DNA from: Acidobacteriaceae bacterium
Lineage (GTDB): Bacteria > Acidobacteriota > Terriglobia > Terriglobales > Acidobacteriaceae
Length of the DNA stretch: 5,772 bases
NCBI GenBank assembly: GCA_025462805.1
Contig: JAOAPJ010000150.1
Span: forward strand, 1 to 5,772
Reading direction: 5' to 3'
Program-made: the position numbers and the translations under genes
Notes under the pieces: generated by a model
Databases searched by the model: none
The model's input: only the letters and a program-made list of their open reading frames with translations
What the model was told of the DNA's origin: nothing
Shown here: one piece after another, positions 1-5,586 of the stretch
Numbering within the stretch: position 1 is the first letter of the stretch
Layout: the number at the start of each line of letters is the position of its first letter

Positions 1-492
1 CCTAAGTGGAGCAACGCAATCGAACGCGATCGCGCACGCACCTATTTCCAGGCCTATGCGGCTGCCACGGCGCTCTATTTCGTGGAGAAAGCGTTGGCAG
101 AGTTGCATGCCGGCCGCACCCGCACCTTCACCGACTTCAAGGTGCCGGAGGAAGCCATTGGGTGCGGCTTCCACGAGGCAGTGCGCGGCGTGCTCTCGCA
201 TCATGTCGTCATTCGCGACGGCAAGATTGCCAACTACCACCCGTATCCCCCGACACCTTGGAATGCGAATCCGCGTGACATCTACGGCACGCCCGGACCC
301 TACGAGGATGCAGTCCAGAACACCCCGATCTTCGAAGAGAATGGGCCAGAAAACTTCAAGGGTATCGACATCATGCGCGCGGTGCGCAGCTTTGATCCCT
401 GCCTTCCTTGCGGCGTTCACATGTACCTGGGAGATGGCAAAGTGCTTGAAACCAGGCATTCTCCGATGTTCGGGACAGGAGCCCACAACTGA
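1..492 (+). CDS. hhyL: [NiFe]-hydrogenase large subunit, C-terminal part (group 1h / Hhy type), 5' truncated by window edge
   Basis: Frame 1 is open from the first base and gives the last 163 residues of a [NiFe]-hydrogenase large subunit, the subunit that holds the Ni-Fe(CN)2CO site and oxidises H2. The decisive motif is DPCLPCGVH at partial residues 132-140 (Cys134 and Cys137). This is the L2 motif whose two cysteines bind nickel (and iron) and whose His marks the usual cleavage site. A 23-residue tail follows the His (MYLGDG... to ...GAHN), so the gene encodes an unprocessed precursor, consistent with the endopeptidase gene at 3881. The YPPTPWNANPRD stretch (82-93) is typical of large subunits. 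The group 1h assignment rests on the tail, the downstream DUF5947/DUF6084/DUF6893-like set, and recollection of family sequences, not on a search. The N-terminal L1 CxxC motif and the small subunit would lie upstream. The stop overlaps the next start (TGATG). Confidence 0.93.
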   Translation, partial: PKWSNAIERDRARTYFQAYAAATALYFVEKALAELHAGRTRTFTDFKVPEEAIGCGFHEAVRGVLSHHVVIRDGKIANYHPYPPTPWNANPRDIYGTPGPYEDAVQNTPIFEENGPENFKGIDIMRAVRSFDPCLPCGVHMYLGDGKVLETRHSPMFGTGAHN

Positions 493-1070
493 TGGCGGCG
501 ATTGCGGATCCGGTCGCCGCGGCTGCCACCGCCAGCCCTCCAGACACACGCGGAAGACGGGAGTTCCGCGCGCACACGGAACGTGTCGAGCGATTGGTAG
601 CCCGCCTCAACAGCTCGGCTGATCCCGACCTGCGGGCCACTGCTCTTGAACTCCTGCAATGTGTCCTGGAACTACACGGCACCGTGCTCGAACGCATGAT
701 CGACAGCGCTGCGCAGACTGCTGCTGGTGAAGCAGCACTCAACCAAGCGCTCACGGATGATCTCGTACAGAGTGTGCTGCTGCTGCATGGACTGCATCCC
801 GAGCCGATCGAAAGCCGTGTCCGACGAGCCCTTGATAGCGTGCGTCCGTATCTGCGCTCTCATCACGGCGATGTTGAGTTCGTGAACCTGCAGGACGGGG
901 TTGTGCATCTGCGGCTGGTGGGGAGCTGTGGTAGCTGTCCGTCTTCTTCGATCACGCTCAGAAATGCTGTCGAAGAGGCTCTCTACGCGGCAGCGCCAGA
1001 CATAGTTGAGGTCGTCGCCGAAGACAGGACTGCGGCGCCCAGCGACCCGAAGCTCGTGGTCCTGAAGTAG
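492..1070 (+). CDS. NifU C-terminal-domain protein (Fe-S scaffold-like hydrogenase accessory)
   Basis: The protein has 192 residues. Residues about 107-175 form a NifU C-terminal (Nfu) domain: a helix (ESRVRRALDSVRPYLRSHHGDVEF), a beta segment, then GSCGSCPSSS with Cys146 and Cys149 in the CxxC that binds a [4Fe-4S] cluster at a subunit interface. Known Nfu proteins pass Fe-S clusters to target proteins. Here the likely client is the Fe-S small subunit of the hydrogenase, which is an inference from position. The first ~105 residues are not a standard NifU N-terminal scaffold. They comprise an Ala/Pro-rich leader and then predicted helices (about 28-100) with one Cys (57), so this is a domain combination particular to hydrogenase operons. 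The ATG overlaps the hhyL stop by one base, with AGGAG at 477-481 ahead of it, so translation is probably coupled to the large subunit. The cytosolic location is inferred from the lack of a signal peptide. Confidence 0.9.
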   Translation: MAAIADPVAAAATASPPDTRGRREFRAHTERVERLVARLNSSADPDLRATALELLQCVLELHGTVLERMIDSAAQTAAGEAALNQALTDDLVQSVLLLHGLHPEPIESRVRRALDSVRPYLRSHHGDVEFVNLQDGVVHLRLVGSCGSCPSSSITLRNAVEEALYAAAPDIVEVVAEDRTAAPSDPKLVVLK

Positions 1071-1083
1071 AGTTCGATCGAAA

Positions 1084-1088
1084 GGGAG
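1084..1088 (+). promoter_or_regulatory. Shine-Dalgarno of the 44-aa small ORF
   Basis: GGGAG lies six bases upstream of the ATG at 1095. It decides between that start and the in-frame ATG at 1089, which directly abuts the site and is too close for normal initiation. It is the main evidence that the small ORF is translated. Confidence 0.65.
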
Positions 1089-1094
1089 ATGGCA

Positions 1095-1229
1095 ATGGAA
1101 ACGACGAGGGCGAAGCCTACTCCGGCACCGTACCCCACTGGCGGCCGTAAGGCTTCAGACGCCACTGGCATCAACGTTGATCAGCGCCGTCCTATTGATC
1201 CCCGCATGCCGAACGCGCCGCCTGCATAG
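1095..1229 (+). CDS. Small 44-aa Pro/Arg-rich protein of unknown function in hydrogenase operon
   Basis: This short ORF fills the only sizeable gap between the NifU-like and DUF5947-like genes. The 44-residue product starts METTRAKPTPAPYPTGG and ends RRPIDPRMPNAPPA. It has no Cys, no Trp, no membrane segment and no signal peptide. It is hydrophilic, basic and proline-rich (9 Pro), so probably disordered. A good Shine-Dalgarno (GGGAG, 1084-1088) sits six bases before the ATG. The ORF starts 24 bases after the previous stop and ends 12 bases before the next start, and its stop codon overlaps the next gene's AGAGGA ribosome-binding site (1228-1233). This spacing is what a real operon member would show. 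I cannot name a family. The tail resembles what I loosely remember of short conserved ORFs in Hhy operons, but this is unverified. It could be a docking peptide for a maturation factor or a small subunit; the sequence does not decide. Confidence 0.7.
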   Translation: METTRAKPTPAPYPTGGRKASDATGINVDQRRPIDPRMPNAPPA

Positions 1230-1241
1230 AGGAACAGCCGA

Positions 1242-1901
1242 ATGAGTGAGCCCGCTATCCCCGCGACGGATCGCAATACCATTCCTTCGGTTTTGCGCCA
1301 GTTCGCACGTCCACGCTCCAGCGTCGAGCGATGCGAGCTATGCAGTGCTGAGCTTGCCGCTGCCCACTCTCACTTGCTGGAGCCGGCGAAGCGGCAGATC
1401 CTCTGCGCCTGTGAGGCGTGCTCCCTACTGTTCTGCGGTTCCTCGGATGCTCGTTATCTTCGCATTCCCCGCCGCATCATAGCGCTCGGTGACTGTGCTA
1501 TATCGGATCTGCAATGGGAGTCGCTGATGATTCCCATAAGTCTCGCCTTCTTCTTTCAGGACACCGCTGCCGGCAAGGTTCGCGCCATGTACCCCAGTCC
1601 TGCCGGCGCTACGGAGTCATCGCTCAGCCTCGAGTCATGGGAAGAGATTCGCACCCAGAACCCTCTCCTGCAATCGATGGAACCGGACGTGGAGGCCTTC
1701 CTGGTCAACCGAGTCGGCGGCAATGCCGAGTACTTGCTGGTCCCCATCGACACATGTTTCCATCTCGTCGGTCTCATTCGTCTGTACTGGAAGGGGCTAT
1801 CCGGAGGGACCGAGGTCTGGCAGCACATTCAGCAATTCTTCGCAGCGTTACGCGCTCGCGCGGGCTATGCACCTAAAGCCACGGAAGTGCTGCATGCCTG
1901 A
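1242..1901 (+). CDS. DUF5947-like cysteine-rich hydrogenase-operon protein
   Basis: The protein has 219 residues and its function is unknown. The N-terminal third carries Cys31-x2-Cys34, His42, His44, Cys55, Cys57-x2-Cys60 and Cys65. Two CxxC knuckles about 22 residues apart resemble a zinc ribbon or rubredoxin-type metal site. The rest (about 90-205) looks like an alpha/beta domain with a conserved-looking core (EYLLVPIDTCFHLVGLIR, 163-180) and a C-terminal helix. From memory this matches the DUF5947 family, which is annotated beside NifU-like and DUF6084 genes in actinobacterial hydrogenase operons. A metal-binding maturation or electron-transfer role is inference. The chosen ATG has AGAGGA at 1228-1233, eight bases upstream. 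The last eight bases overlap the next gene (ATGCCTGA), indicating coupled translation. There is no signal peptide or clear membrane segment, so it is probably cytosolic. Confidence 0.85.
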   Translation: MSEPAIPATDRNTIPSVLRQFARPRSSVERCELCSAELAAAHSHLLEPAKRQILCACEACSLLFCGSSDARYLRIPRRIIALGDCAISDLQWESLMIPISLAFFFQDTAAGKVRAMYPSPAGATESSLSLESWEEIRTQNPLLQSMEPDVEAFLVNRVGGNAEYLLVPIDTCFHLVGLIRLYWKGLSGGTEVWQHIQQFFAALRARAGYAPKATEVLHA

Positions 1902-2559
1902 CCTCCAGTTCCACATCGAGGGCTCTGAGGCGGTGGCTCACGCGGCCGCCCCTATGCTCGCGCTTAAGCTGCGCATCACCAGCAAACCTCCCACTGAAGC
2001 GATCCATAGCCTCTCGCTGCGCTGCCAGGTGCAGATCGAGCCCACCCGCCGCCGCTATGGTTCGACTGAGCAAGAGATGCTGCGCGACCTCTTCGGCGAG
2101 CCGGACCGCTGGAGTCGCAGCGTGCGATCCATGCTGTGGATGAACACGAACATCACTGTACCCGGTTTCAGCGAGAGCACATTGGTTGACCTGGAACTTC
2201 CCTGCACCTTTGACTTCAACGTTGCCAGCACGAAGTACTTCCACGCACTTCAATCGGGCGAGATTCCACTTTGCATTCTGTTTAGCGGCACCGCCTTCTA
2301 CCAGACTGAGGATGGCACTCTCCAGGTCGCGCACATTCCGTGGGATCGAGAGACTAACTACCGCCTTCCTGCTGCTATCTGGCACCAGATGATGGATGAG
2401 CACTATCCGAACTCAACCTGGCTGCGCCTTGATCGGGAAACGTTTGATCGCATGTATCGATACAAGGTGCGGCACGGCATTCTGAGCTGGGAGAAGCTGC
2501 TGGATGCCCTGATTCCCAGCGAAGACTCTCGGGAAGAAGAGGAGCGCCTGCCGGCATGA
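1894..2559 (+). CDS. DUF6084-like hydrogenase-operon protein
   Basis: The protein has 221 residues and no known function. I recognise it by memory as DUF6084-like, a family found next to DUF5947 in group 1h hydrogenase operons. The sequence begins MPDLQFHIEGSEAV and continues with a beta-rich region (LALKLRITSKPP, then SLSLRCQVQIEPTRRRY). It then has a LFGEPDRW segment (residues 66-73) and alternating hydrophobic strands such as LVDLELPCTFDFNV and PLCILFSGTAFY. The C-terminal part is Trp-rich and charged and ends with an acidic tail (EDSREEEERLPA). No catalytic motif or metal-binding cluster is visible; there are three scattered Cys residues. An upstream in-frame ATG at 1723 would give 57 extra residues read out of frame from the DUF5947-like gene. 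I reject it because GGAAG (1883-1887) sits correctly before 1894 and the protein aligns from MPDLQF in what I remember of the family. It overlaps the next gene by ATGA. Confidence 0.85.
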   Translation: MPDLQFHIEGSEAVAHAAAPMLALKLRITSKPPTEAIHSLSLRCQVQIEPTRRRYGSTEQEMLRDLFGEPDRWSRSVRSMLWMNTNITVPGFSESTLVDLELPCTFDFNVASTKYFHALQSGEIPLCILFSGTAFYQTEDGTLQVAHIPWDRETNYRLPAAIWHQMMDEHYPNSTWLRLDRETFDRMYRYKVRHGILSWEKLLDALIPSEDSREEEERLPA

Positions 2560-3884
2560 ACTTCGCACACGCGGAAAAGATCGCTGCCGCAGTCCTCTAC
2601 GAGGGCTACATGTTGTATCCCTATCGGGCTACATCAACGAAGAATGTGCAACGCTGGAACTTCGGCACCCTCTACCCGCAGGACTATGCGCTCGCACAGC
2701 ATCCGGTTGAGTCGTTCCGCCTCTCAGCGGAGTGTCTCGTCGAGAGCACACCAGATACAACGTTCGATATCCGGATCCGGTTCCTCCATCTCGTACGTCA
2801 GCAGGCGCAGGAGGCGCCGCATTGGGATGCTGGGGTGGAGCGTACAGTCGAGTTCGCCAGCCGTCGCCTCACTGAGCTCAGATCCGCGCCCTTGCAGCAT
2901 TCATTCTCATTTGCAAAAGGGTCTTCGGAGACTGACCGCCATGCTCCGGCCCGCCCCATAAGCGGTGAGTGCACCGTTCGCGTGGAGGCGCTCGCAGACG
3001 GATTGCACAAGCTTTGCCTTGAGCTCACGAACGTCACCCCTGGGGGGCAGCCCGCGGATTGCGAGCGCGGGATAGTGATGCTAAGATCCTTTGTCTCCGC
3101 GCATGTGCTGCTGGGTGTCACTGCCGGAGCATTCATTTCGTTGCTTGATACGCCGCAAGACTTCCGGGCGCCTGCAAACAACTGCCAGAACATCGGCGTG
3201 TTCCCTGTGCTGGTTGGTACCCCCGGCGAGAGCGCCACCATGCTTTGCTCGCCGATCATTCTCTACGACTACCCGCAGATCGCGCCCGAGAGTCTAGGCG
3301 ACTTCTTTGATGGTACAGAGATGGACGAGATGCTCGCGCTTCGCGTACTCACACTTACGGACGAAGAGAAGCGGGAGATGGGGAAGACGGATGATCGAGC
3401 GCTCCGCATTCTCCAACGTACGGAGTCCATGCCAGCGGAGCACCTCGCAAAGGTCCATGGGGCTATCCGAGGCATGCGCGTCGTTCCATCTGCTAAACCG
3501 AGCCCTGAGGTAAGTTCCCAGGTAGATCTCACGCCCAGCGAGCGGGATCCGTTTGCCGATCGTCCCGCAGTGGAGAGTGTCCATGCGTTTGGAGTGGAAC
3601 TGCGCGTCGGTAGCCGTGTCCGTCTCTGGCCGCAGAAGAAGGCCGACATCATGGACATGGCGCTCGAGGGTAAAGTGGCGGTCATCGAAGCAATCGAGCA
3701 AGACCTTGAGGACAGCATCCAGCTTGCGGTCGTGGTGGATGACGATCCTGGCCGCGAATTCGGCATGCTGCGTCAGCCGGGCCATCGCTTCTTCTTCACT
3801 CCCGATGAGATTGAGCCTCTCTCCGATGCAGCGATGACGTCCTCGGCCTCCGCGATCGAACCCTTCTCTCCGAGGACCTCATGA
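2556..3884 (+). CDS. Conserved hydrogenase-operon accessory protein, 442 aa, with C-terminal beta-barrel-like domain
   Basis: The protein has 442 residues and its function is unknown. The N-terminus (KIAAAVLYEGYMLYPYRATSTKN... through NFGTLYP, about 8-41) is a distinctive conserved-looking motif. The middle (about 55-235) is mostly beta strands and a few helices, with scattered Cys at 60, 139, 154, 169, 210 and 231. An acidic helix-rich stretch follows (about 248-310, GDFFDGTEMDEMLALRVLTL). After a disordered linker (about 312-342), residues 345-422 form a compact module. It has GSRVRLWPQ, then ADIMDMALEGKVAVIEAI, a run of strands ending in VVVDDDPGRE, then the QPGHRFFFTPDEIEPL signature. This looks like an SH3- or OB-like small barrel. 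I recall the same C-terminal module in large hypothetical proteins of actinobacterial hydrogenase loci. It is coupled on both sides by ATGA overlaps, with GAGGAG at 2539-2544 upstream, so it is made together with the maturation endopeptidase. A scaffold or chaperone role is inference only. Confidence 0.85.
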   Translation: MNFAHAEKIAAAVLYEGYMLYPYRATSTKNVQRWNFGTLYPQDYALAQHPVESFRLSAECLVESTPDTTFDIRIRFLHLVRQQAQEAPHWDAGVERTVEFASRRLTELRSAPLQHSFSFAKGSSETDRHAPARPISGECTVRVEALADGLHKLCLELTNVTPGGQPADCERGIVMLRSFVSAHVLLGVTAGAFISLLDTPQDFRAPANNCQNIGVFPVLVGTPGESATMLCSPIILYDYPQIAPESLGDFFDGTEMDEMLALRVLTLTDEEKREMGKTDDRALRILQRTESMPAEHLAKVHGAIRGMRVVPSAKPSPEVSSQVDLTPSERDPFADRPAVESVHAFGVELRVGSRVRLWPQKKADIMDMALEGKVAVIEAIEQDLEDSIQLAVVVDDDPGREFGMLRQPGHRFFFTPDEIEPLSDAAMTSSASAIEPFSPRTS

Positions 3885-4411
3885 ACTCCTCCATCCTGGT
3901 CGCTGGTGTCGGCAACATCTTCCTAGGGGACGATGCCTTCGGTGTGGAGACCGTGCGAGCCCTCTCGGCGCGGCCTCTTCCAGTAGGCGTCTCAGCAGTG
4001 GACTTCGGCATCCGCGGCTTCGATCTTGCCTTCGCTCTGCTTCATCCCTGGTATGCCGTCATCATTGTCGATGCTCTTACCCGCGGGGAGGCACCGGGCA
4101 CACTCTACACCCTGCGACCCGACCTGACCGCCACAGCCGGTGCTTCTTCGCCGGACATGACTCTGAATCCGCATGGGATGGATCCGATGCGCGTCCTGCA
4201 CCTTGCTCTCTCTATGGGGCCAATCGAGGCGCAGGTCTATGTTCTCGGCTGCGAACCGGAGGACTTCGGCGACGAATTCGAAGGTCGCATGGGACTCTCA
4301 GCAACCGTTCAGGCGTCAGTTCCCGAGGCAATCGCGATGCTCGAGGCGCTTGCCGGCAACCTCCTGCCCACCCCTGGCGCAGATGCTCCGGACGCAATGC
4401 TCACAACTTAA
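3881..4411 (+). CDS. [NiFe]-hydrogenase maturation endopeptidase (HupD/HybD/HyaD type)
   Basis: The 176-residue product matches the family's usual length (about 160-210). These nickel-dependent proteases remove the C-terminal tail of the large-subunit precursor once nickel is in place, allowing the active site to close. The N-terminus shows VAGVGNIFLGDDAFGVETV (residues 7-25). The three residues that recognise nickel in E. coli HybD (Glu16, Asp62, His93) correspond to Asp18, Asp64 (in VIIVDALTRG) and His98 (in LNPHGMDP). The APGTLYTLRPD and GCEPEDFG segments are also family-typical. The Glu-to-Asp change at the first ligand is common in related proteases. The substrate is almost certainly the HhyL precursor of this operon, which has a 23-residue tail. 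The start overlaps the preceding stop (ATGA) with GAGGA at 3872-3876. I give no symbol because the family has many names and none is certain for this subgroup. Confidence 0.95.
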   Translation: MNSSILVAGVGNIFLGDDAFGVETVRALSARPLPVGVSAVDFGIRGFDLAFALLHPWYAVIIVDALTRGEAPGTLYTLRPDLTATAGASSPDMTLNPHGMDPMRVLHLALSMGPIEAQVYVLGCEPEDFGDEFEGRMGLSATVQASVPEAIAMLEALAGNLLPTPGADAPDAMLTT

Positions 4412-4412
4412 T

Positions 4413-4417
4413 GGAGG
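4413..4417 (+). promoter_or_regulatory. Shine-Dalgarno of the 32-aa membrane peptide
   Basis: GGAGG is six bases upstream of the ATG at 4424. It is among the strongest ribosome-binding sites in the window. It selects the 32-aa frame over the ATG at 4411, which overlaps the protease stop (TAATG) and has no comparable site. Confidence 0.75.
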
Positions 4418-4423
4418 TATTTT

Positions 4424-4522
4424 ATGAAACTTCTATTTGCCGCTCTCGGCATTTTCGCCGTTGTCACTCTGGCAGCGGTAACTCCCGACCTGCGTCGCTA
4501 CCTGCGCATTCGTTCCATGTAG
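4424..4522 (+). CDS. Small 32-aa single-pass membrane protein (DUF6893-like)
   Basis: The peptide starts MKLLFAALGIFAVVTLAAVTP and ends DLRRYLRIRSM. Residues about 3-20 are a hydrophobic helix long enough to span the membrane. The C-terminal tail is strongly basic (Arg24, Arg25, Arg28, Arg30), so by the positive-inside rule the tail should face the cytoplasm. There is no AxA-type signal-peptidase site with a mature domain behind it, so it is a membrane peptide and not an export signal. GGAGG at 4413-4417 precedes it at ideal spacing. It lies 12 bases after the protease stop and 27 bases before hypA. From memory, very short proteins with a hydrophobic helix and a PDLRRYLRIR-type tail occur in this place in Hhy operons and are annotated DUF6893; I could not check this. 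It might anchor or tether a hydrogenase or accessory protein to the membrane. Confidence 0.78.
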   Translation: MKLLFAALGIFAVVTLAAVTPDLRRYLRIRSM

Positions 4523-4549
4523 GACGGCGCAGTCGAGGAGAGGGTCTCT

Positions 4550-4897
4550 ATGCACGAACTGTCGATTGCCGTCAGCATGGTGGAGCACATTCTTGAGGAG
4601 TCGGAGAGCCGAGGCGGCCTTCGGATCGAAGCGGTCCACCTACGCCTTGGCGCTCTCGCTGGCGTAGACGAGGGAGCACTGCTCTTCTCCTACGAGATCG
4701 CCTGCGAAGGCACCCCGCTCGCCGGCTCCCGACTGCTCATCGAGCCTGTGCCACTCCTCATGTATTGCGAAACGTGCGATATGGAGCGCACGCCTCCATC
4801 TGTCTATGAACTCGTCTGCCCGCACTGCCACAGCCCTGGACAGACGCTACTTCAGGGGCGCGAGCTGGAAGTCATGTCGCTCGAGCTCGCGGCATGA
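4550..4897 (+). CDS. hypA: Hydrogenase maturation nickel metallochaperone HypA
   Basis: The 115-residue protein has the family's usual length. The MHELS start carries His2, which binds nickel with the N-terminal amine in known HypA proteins. The zinc site is complete: Cys73-x2-Cys76 (YCETCDM) and Cys90-x2-Cys93 (VCPHCHSP). The middle region RIEAVHLRLGALAGVDEGALLFSYEIACEGTPLAGS (25-60) is characteristic. HypA takes nickel and, with HypB, inserts it into the large-subunit precursor in the cytoplasm. GAGGAGAGG at 4535-4543 sits six bases before the ATG. The start is fixed by the essential MHELS N-terminus. The gene overlaps hypB by ATGA, matching their known joint action. Confidence 0.97.
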   Translation: MHELSIAVSMVEHILEESESRGGLRIEAVHLRLGALAGVDEGALLFSYEIACEGTPLAGSRLLIEPVPLLMYCETCDMERTPPSVYELVCPHCHSPGQTLLQGRELEVMSLELAA

Positions 4898-5586
4898 CCA
4901 CCACCCCTCGACTCGTCGAAGTACGGGCAAAGGCGCTCAAGCAAAATGACCTGCTGGCCCGTGAACTGCGCGATGAGTTTCATCGCAGCGGCGTCTACGT
5001 TGTCAGCCTAGTGTCCAGCCCTGGTTCAGGTAAAACTGCATTTCTCGAGAAATTGCTGTCGGGCCTCAGTGCCAGCCATCGGGTTGCCGCATTGGTGGGC
5101 GACTTAGCAACGCAAAACGATGCTGCCCGCCTGAAGCGTGCCGCCACGCAAGTCCGCCAGATCACCACTGGGACTATCTGCCACCTCGACGCACAGATGG
5201 TGCGCAAGGCACTTGAAGGCTGGTCATTGGGAGCGCTGGACTTTCTTTTCATTGAGAACGTCGGCAATCTTGTCTGTCCGTCCAGCTATGACCTTGGCGA
5301 ACAGCTACGCCTGGTCCTGCTCTCCACGACCGAAGGTGAAGACAAGCCTCTTAAGTACCCTACTATCTTCAACGGGGCCGATGTCGCAATCATCACAAAG
5401 ATAGATTTGGCGGCCGCTGCCGAATTCGACTTGGACACCGCTCGCCGCAACATCCAGATGGTTCGGCCGGGTATGCGAGTGCTCGAGGTCTCATCGAAGG
5501 CCGGTCAGGGCATGGACGCTGCCATTGCGCTGCTTGAAGAAGAGCGCGCTTCGGCACTCCATGCGGCGACCTATCGGGGAGTCTGA
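4894..5586 (+). CDS. hypB: Hydrogenase maturation GTPase HypB (nickel incorporation)
   Basis: This is a 230-residue SIMIBI-class GTPase. Motifs in order: SSPGSGKT (41-48, P-loop); VGDLATQNDAARL (68-80); GTICHLDA (93-100) with Cys96 and His97; ENVGNLVCP (121-129) with Cys128; EGEDKPLKYP (148-157); ITKIDL (167-172, guanine specificity). Cys96, His97 and Cys128 correspond to the G-domain metal site at the dimer interface (Cys166, His167, Cys198 in E. coli). HypB hydrolyses GTP during HypA-assisted nickel insertion into the large subunit. It is shorter than the E. coli protein because the N-terminus lacks both the CxxCGC high-affinity nickel motif and any His-rich storage stretch. Nickel capture must therefore rely on HypA and the G-domain. 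The ATGA overlap with hypA and the family-typical start VEVRAKALKQND support the chosen ATG. There is no strong ribosome-binding site, so translation probably depends on coupling. The 3' end overlaps the converging gene by 16 bp. Confidence 0.97.
   Translation: MTTTPRLVEVRAKALKQNDLLARELRDEFHRSGVYVVSLVSSPGSGKTAFLEKLLSGLSASHRVAALVGDLATQNDAARLKRAATQVRQITTGTICHLDAQMVRKALEGWSLGALDFLFIENVGNLVCPSSYDLGEQLRLVLLSTTEGEDKPLKYPTIFNGADVAIITKIDLAAAAEFDLDTARRNIQMVRPGMRVLEVSSKAGQGMDAAIALLEEERASALHAATYRGV

Noticed and set aside
56..622. Plus-strand frame of 188 codons overlapping the hhyL end
   Set aside because: It is out of frame with the hydrogenase large subunit, whose motif is unmistakable. The product is Arg/Pro/Ser-rich with no family resemblance.
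371..754. Minus-strand open frame of 127 codons across hhyL and the NifU-like gene
   Set aside because: It is antisense to two confidently identified genes; the product is a low-complexity Ser/Arg/Ala sequence typical of a shadow frame.
1071..1094. Possible internal promoter before the 44-aa ORF
   Set aside because: The 24-base spacer is taken up by the ribosome-binding site, and I see no -35/-10 pair there. Continuous operon transcription is simpler.
1723..1893. Upstream in-frame ATG that would extend the DUF6084-like protein by 57 residues
   Set aside because: The extension would be read out of frame across the DUF5947-like gene. The start at 1894 has GGAAG at proper spacing and gives the expected N-terminus.
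1873..2403. Long open frame on the minus strand (176 codons)
   Set aside because: It lies entirely antisense to the DUF6084-like gene, which has the ribosome-binding site and operon overlaps. The minus-strand product shows no recognisable motif.
3269..3785. Two overlapping minus-strand open frames of about 165 codons
   Set aside because: Both are antisense to the 442-aa accessory gene and mutually overlapping; they are composition artefacts of GC-rich coding sequence.
4411..4596. 61-codon plus-strand frame starting at the protease stop (TAATG)
   Set aside because: The GGAGG site lies just after this ATG, not before it. The 32-aa frame at 4424 fits that site and encodes a plausible membrane peptide. 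The alternative overlaps hypA and has no sensible composition.
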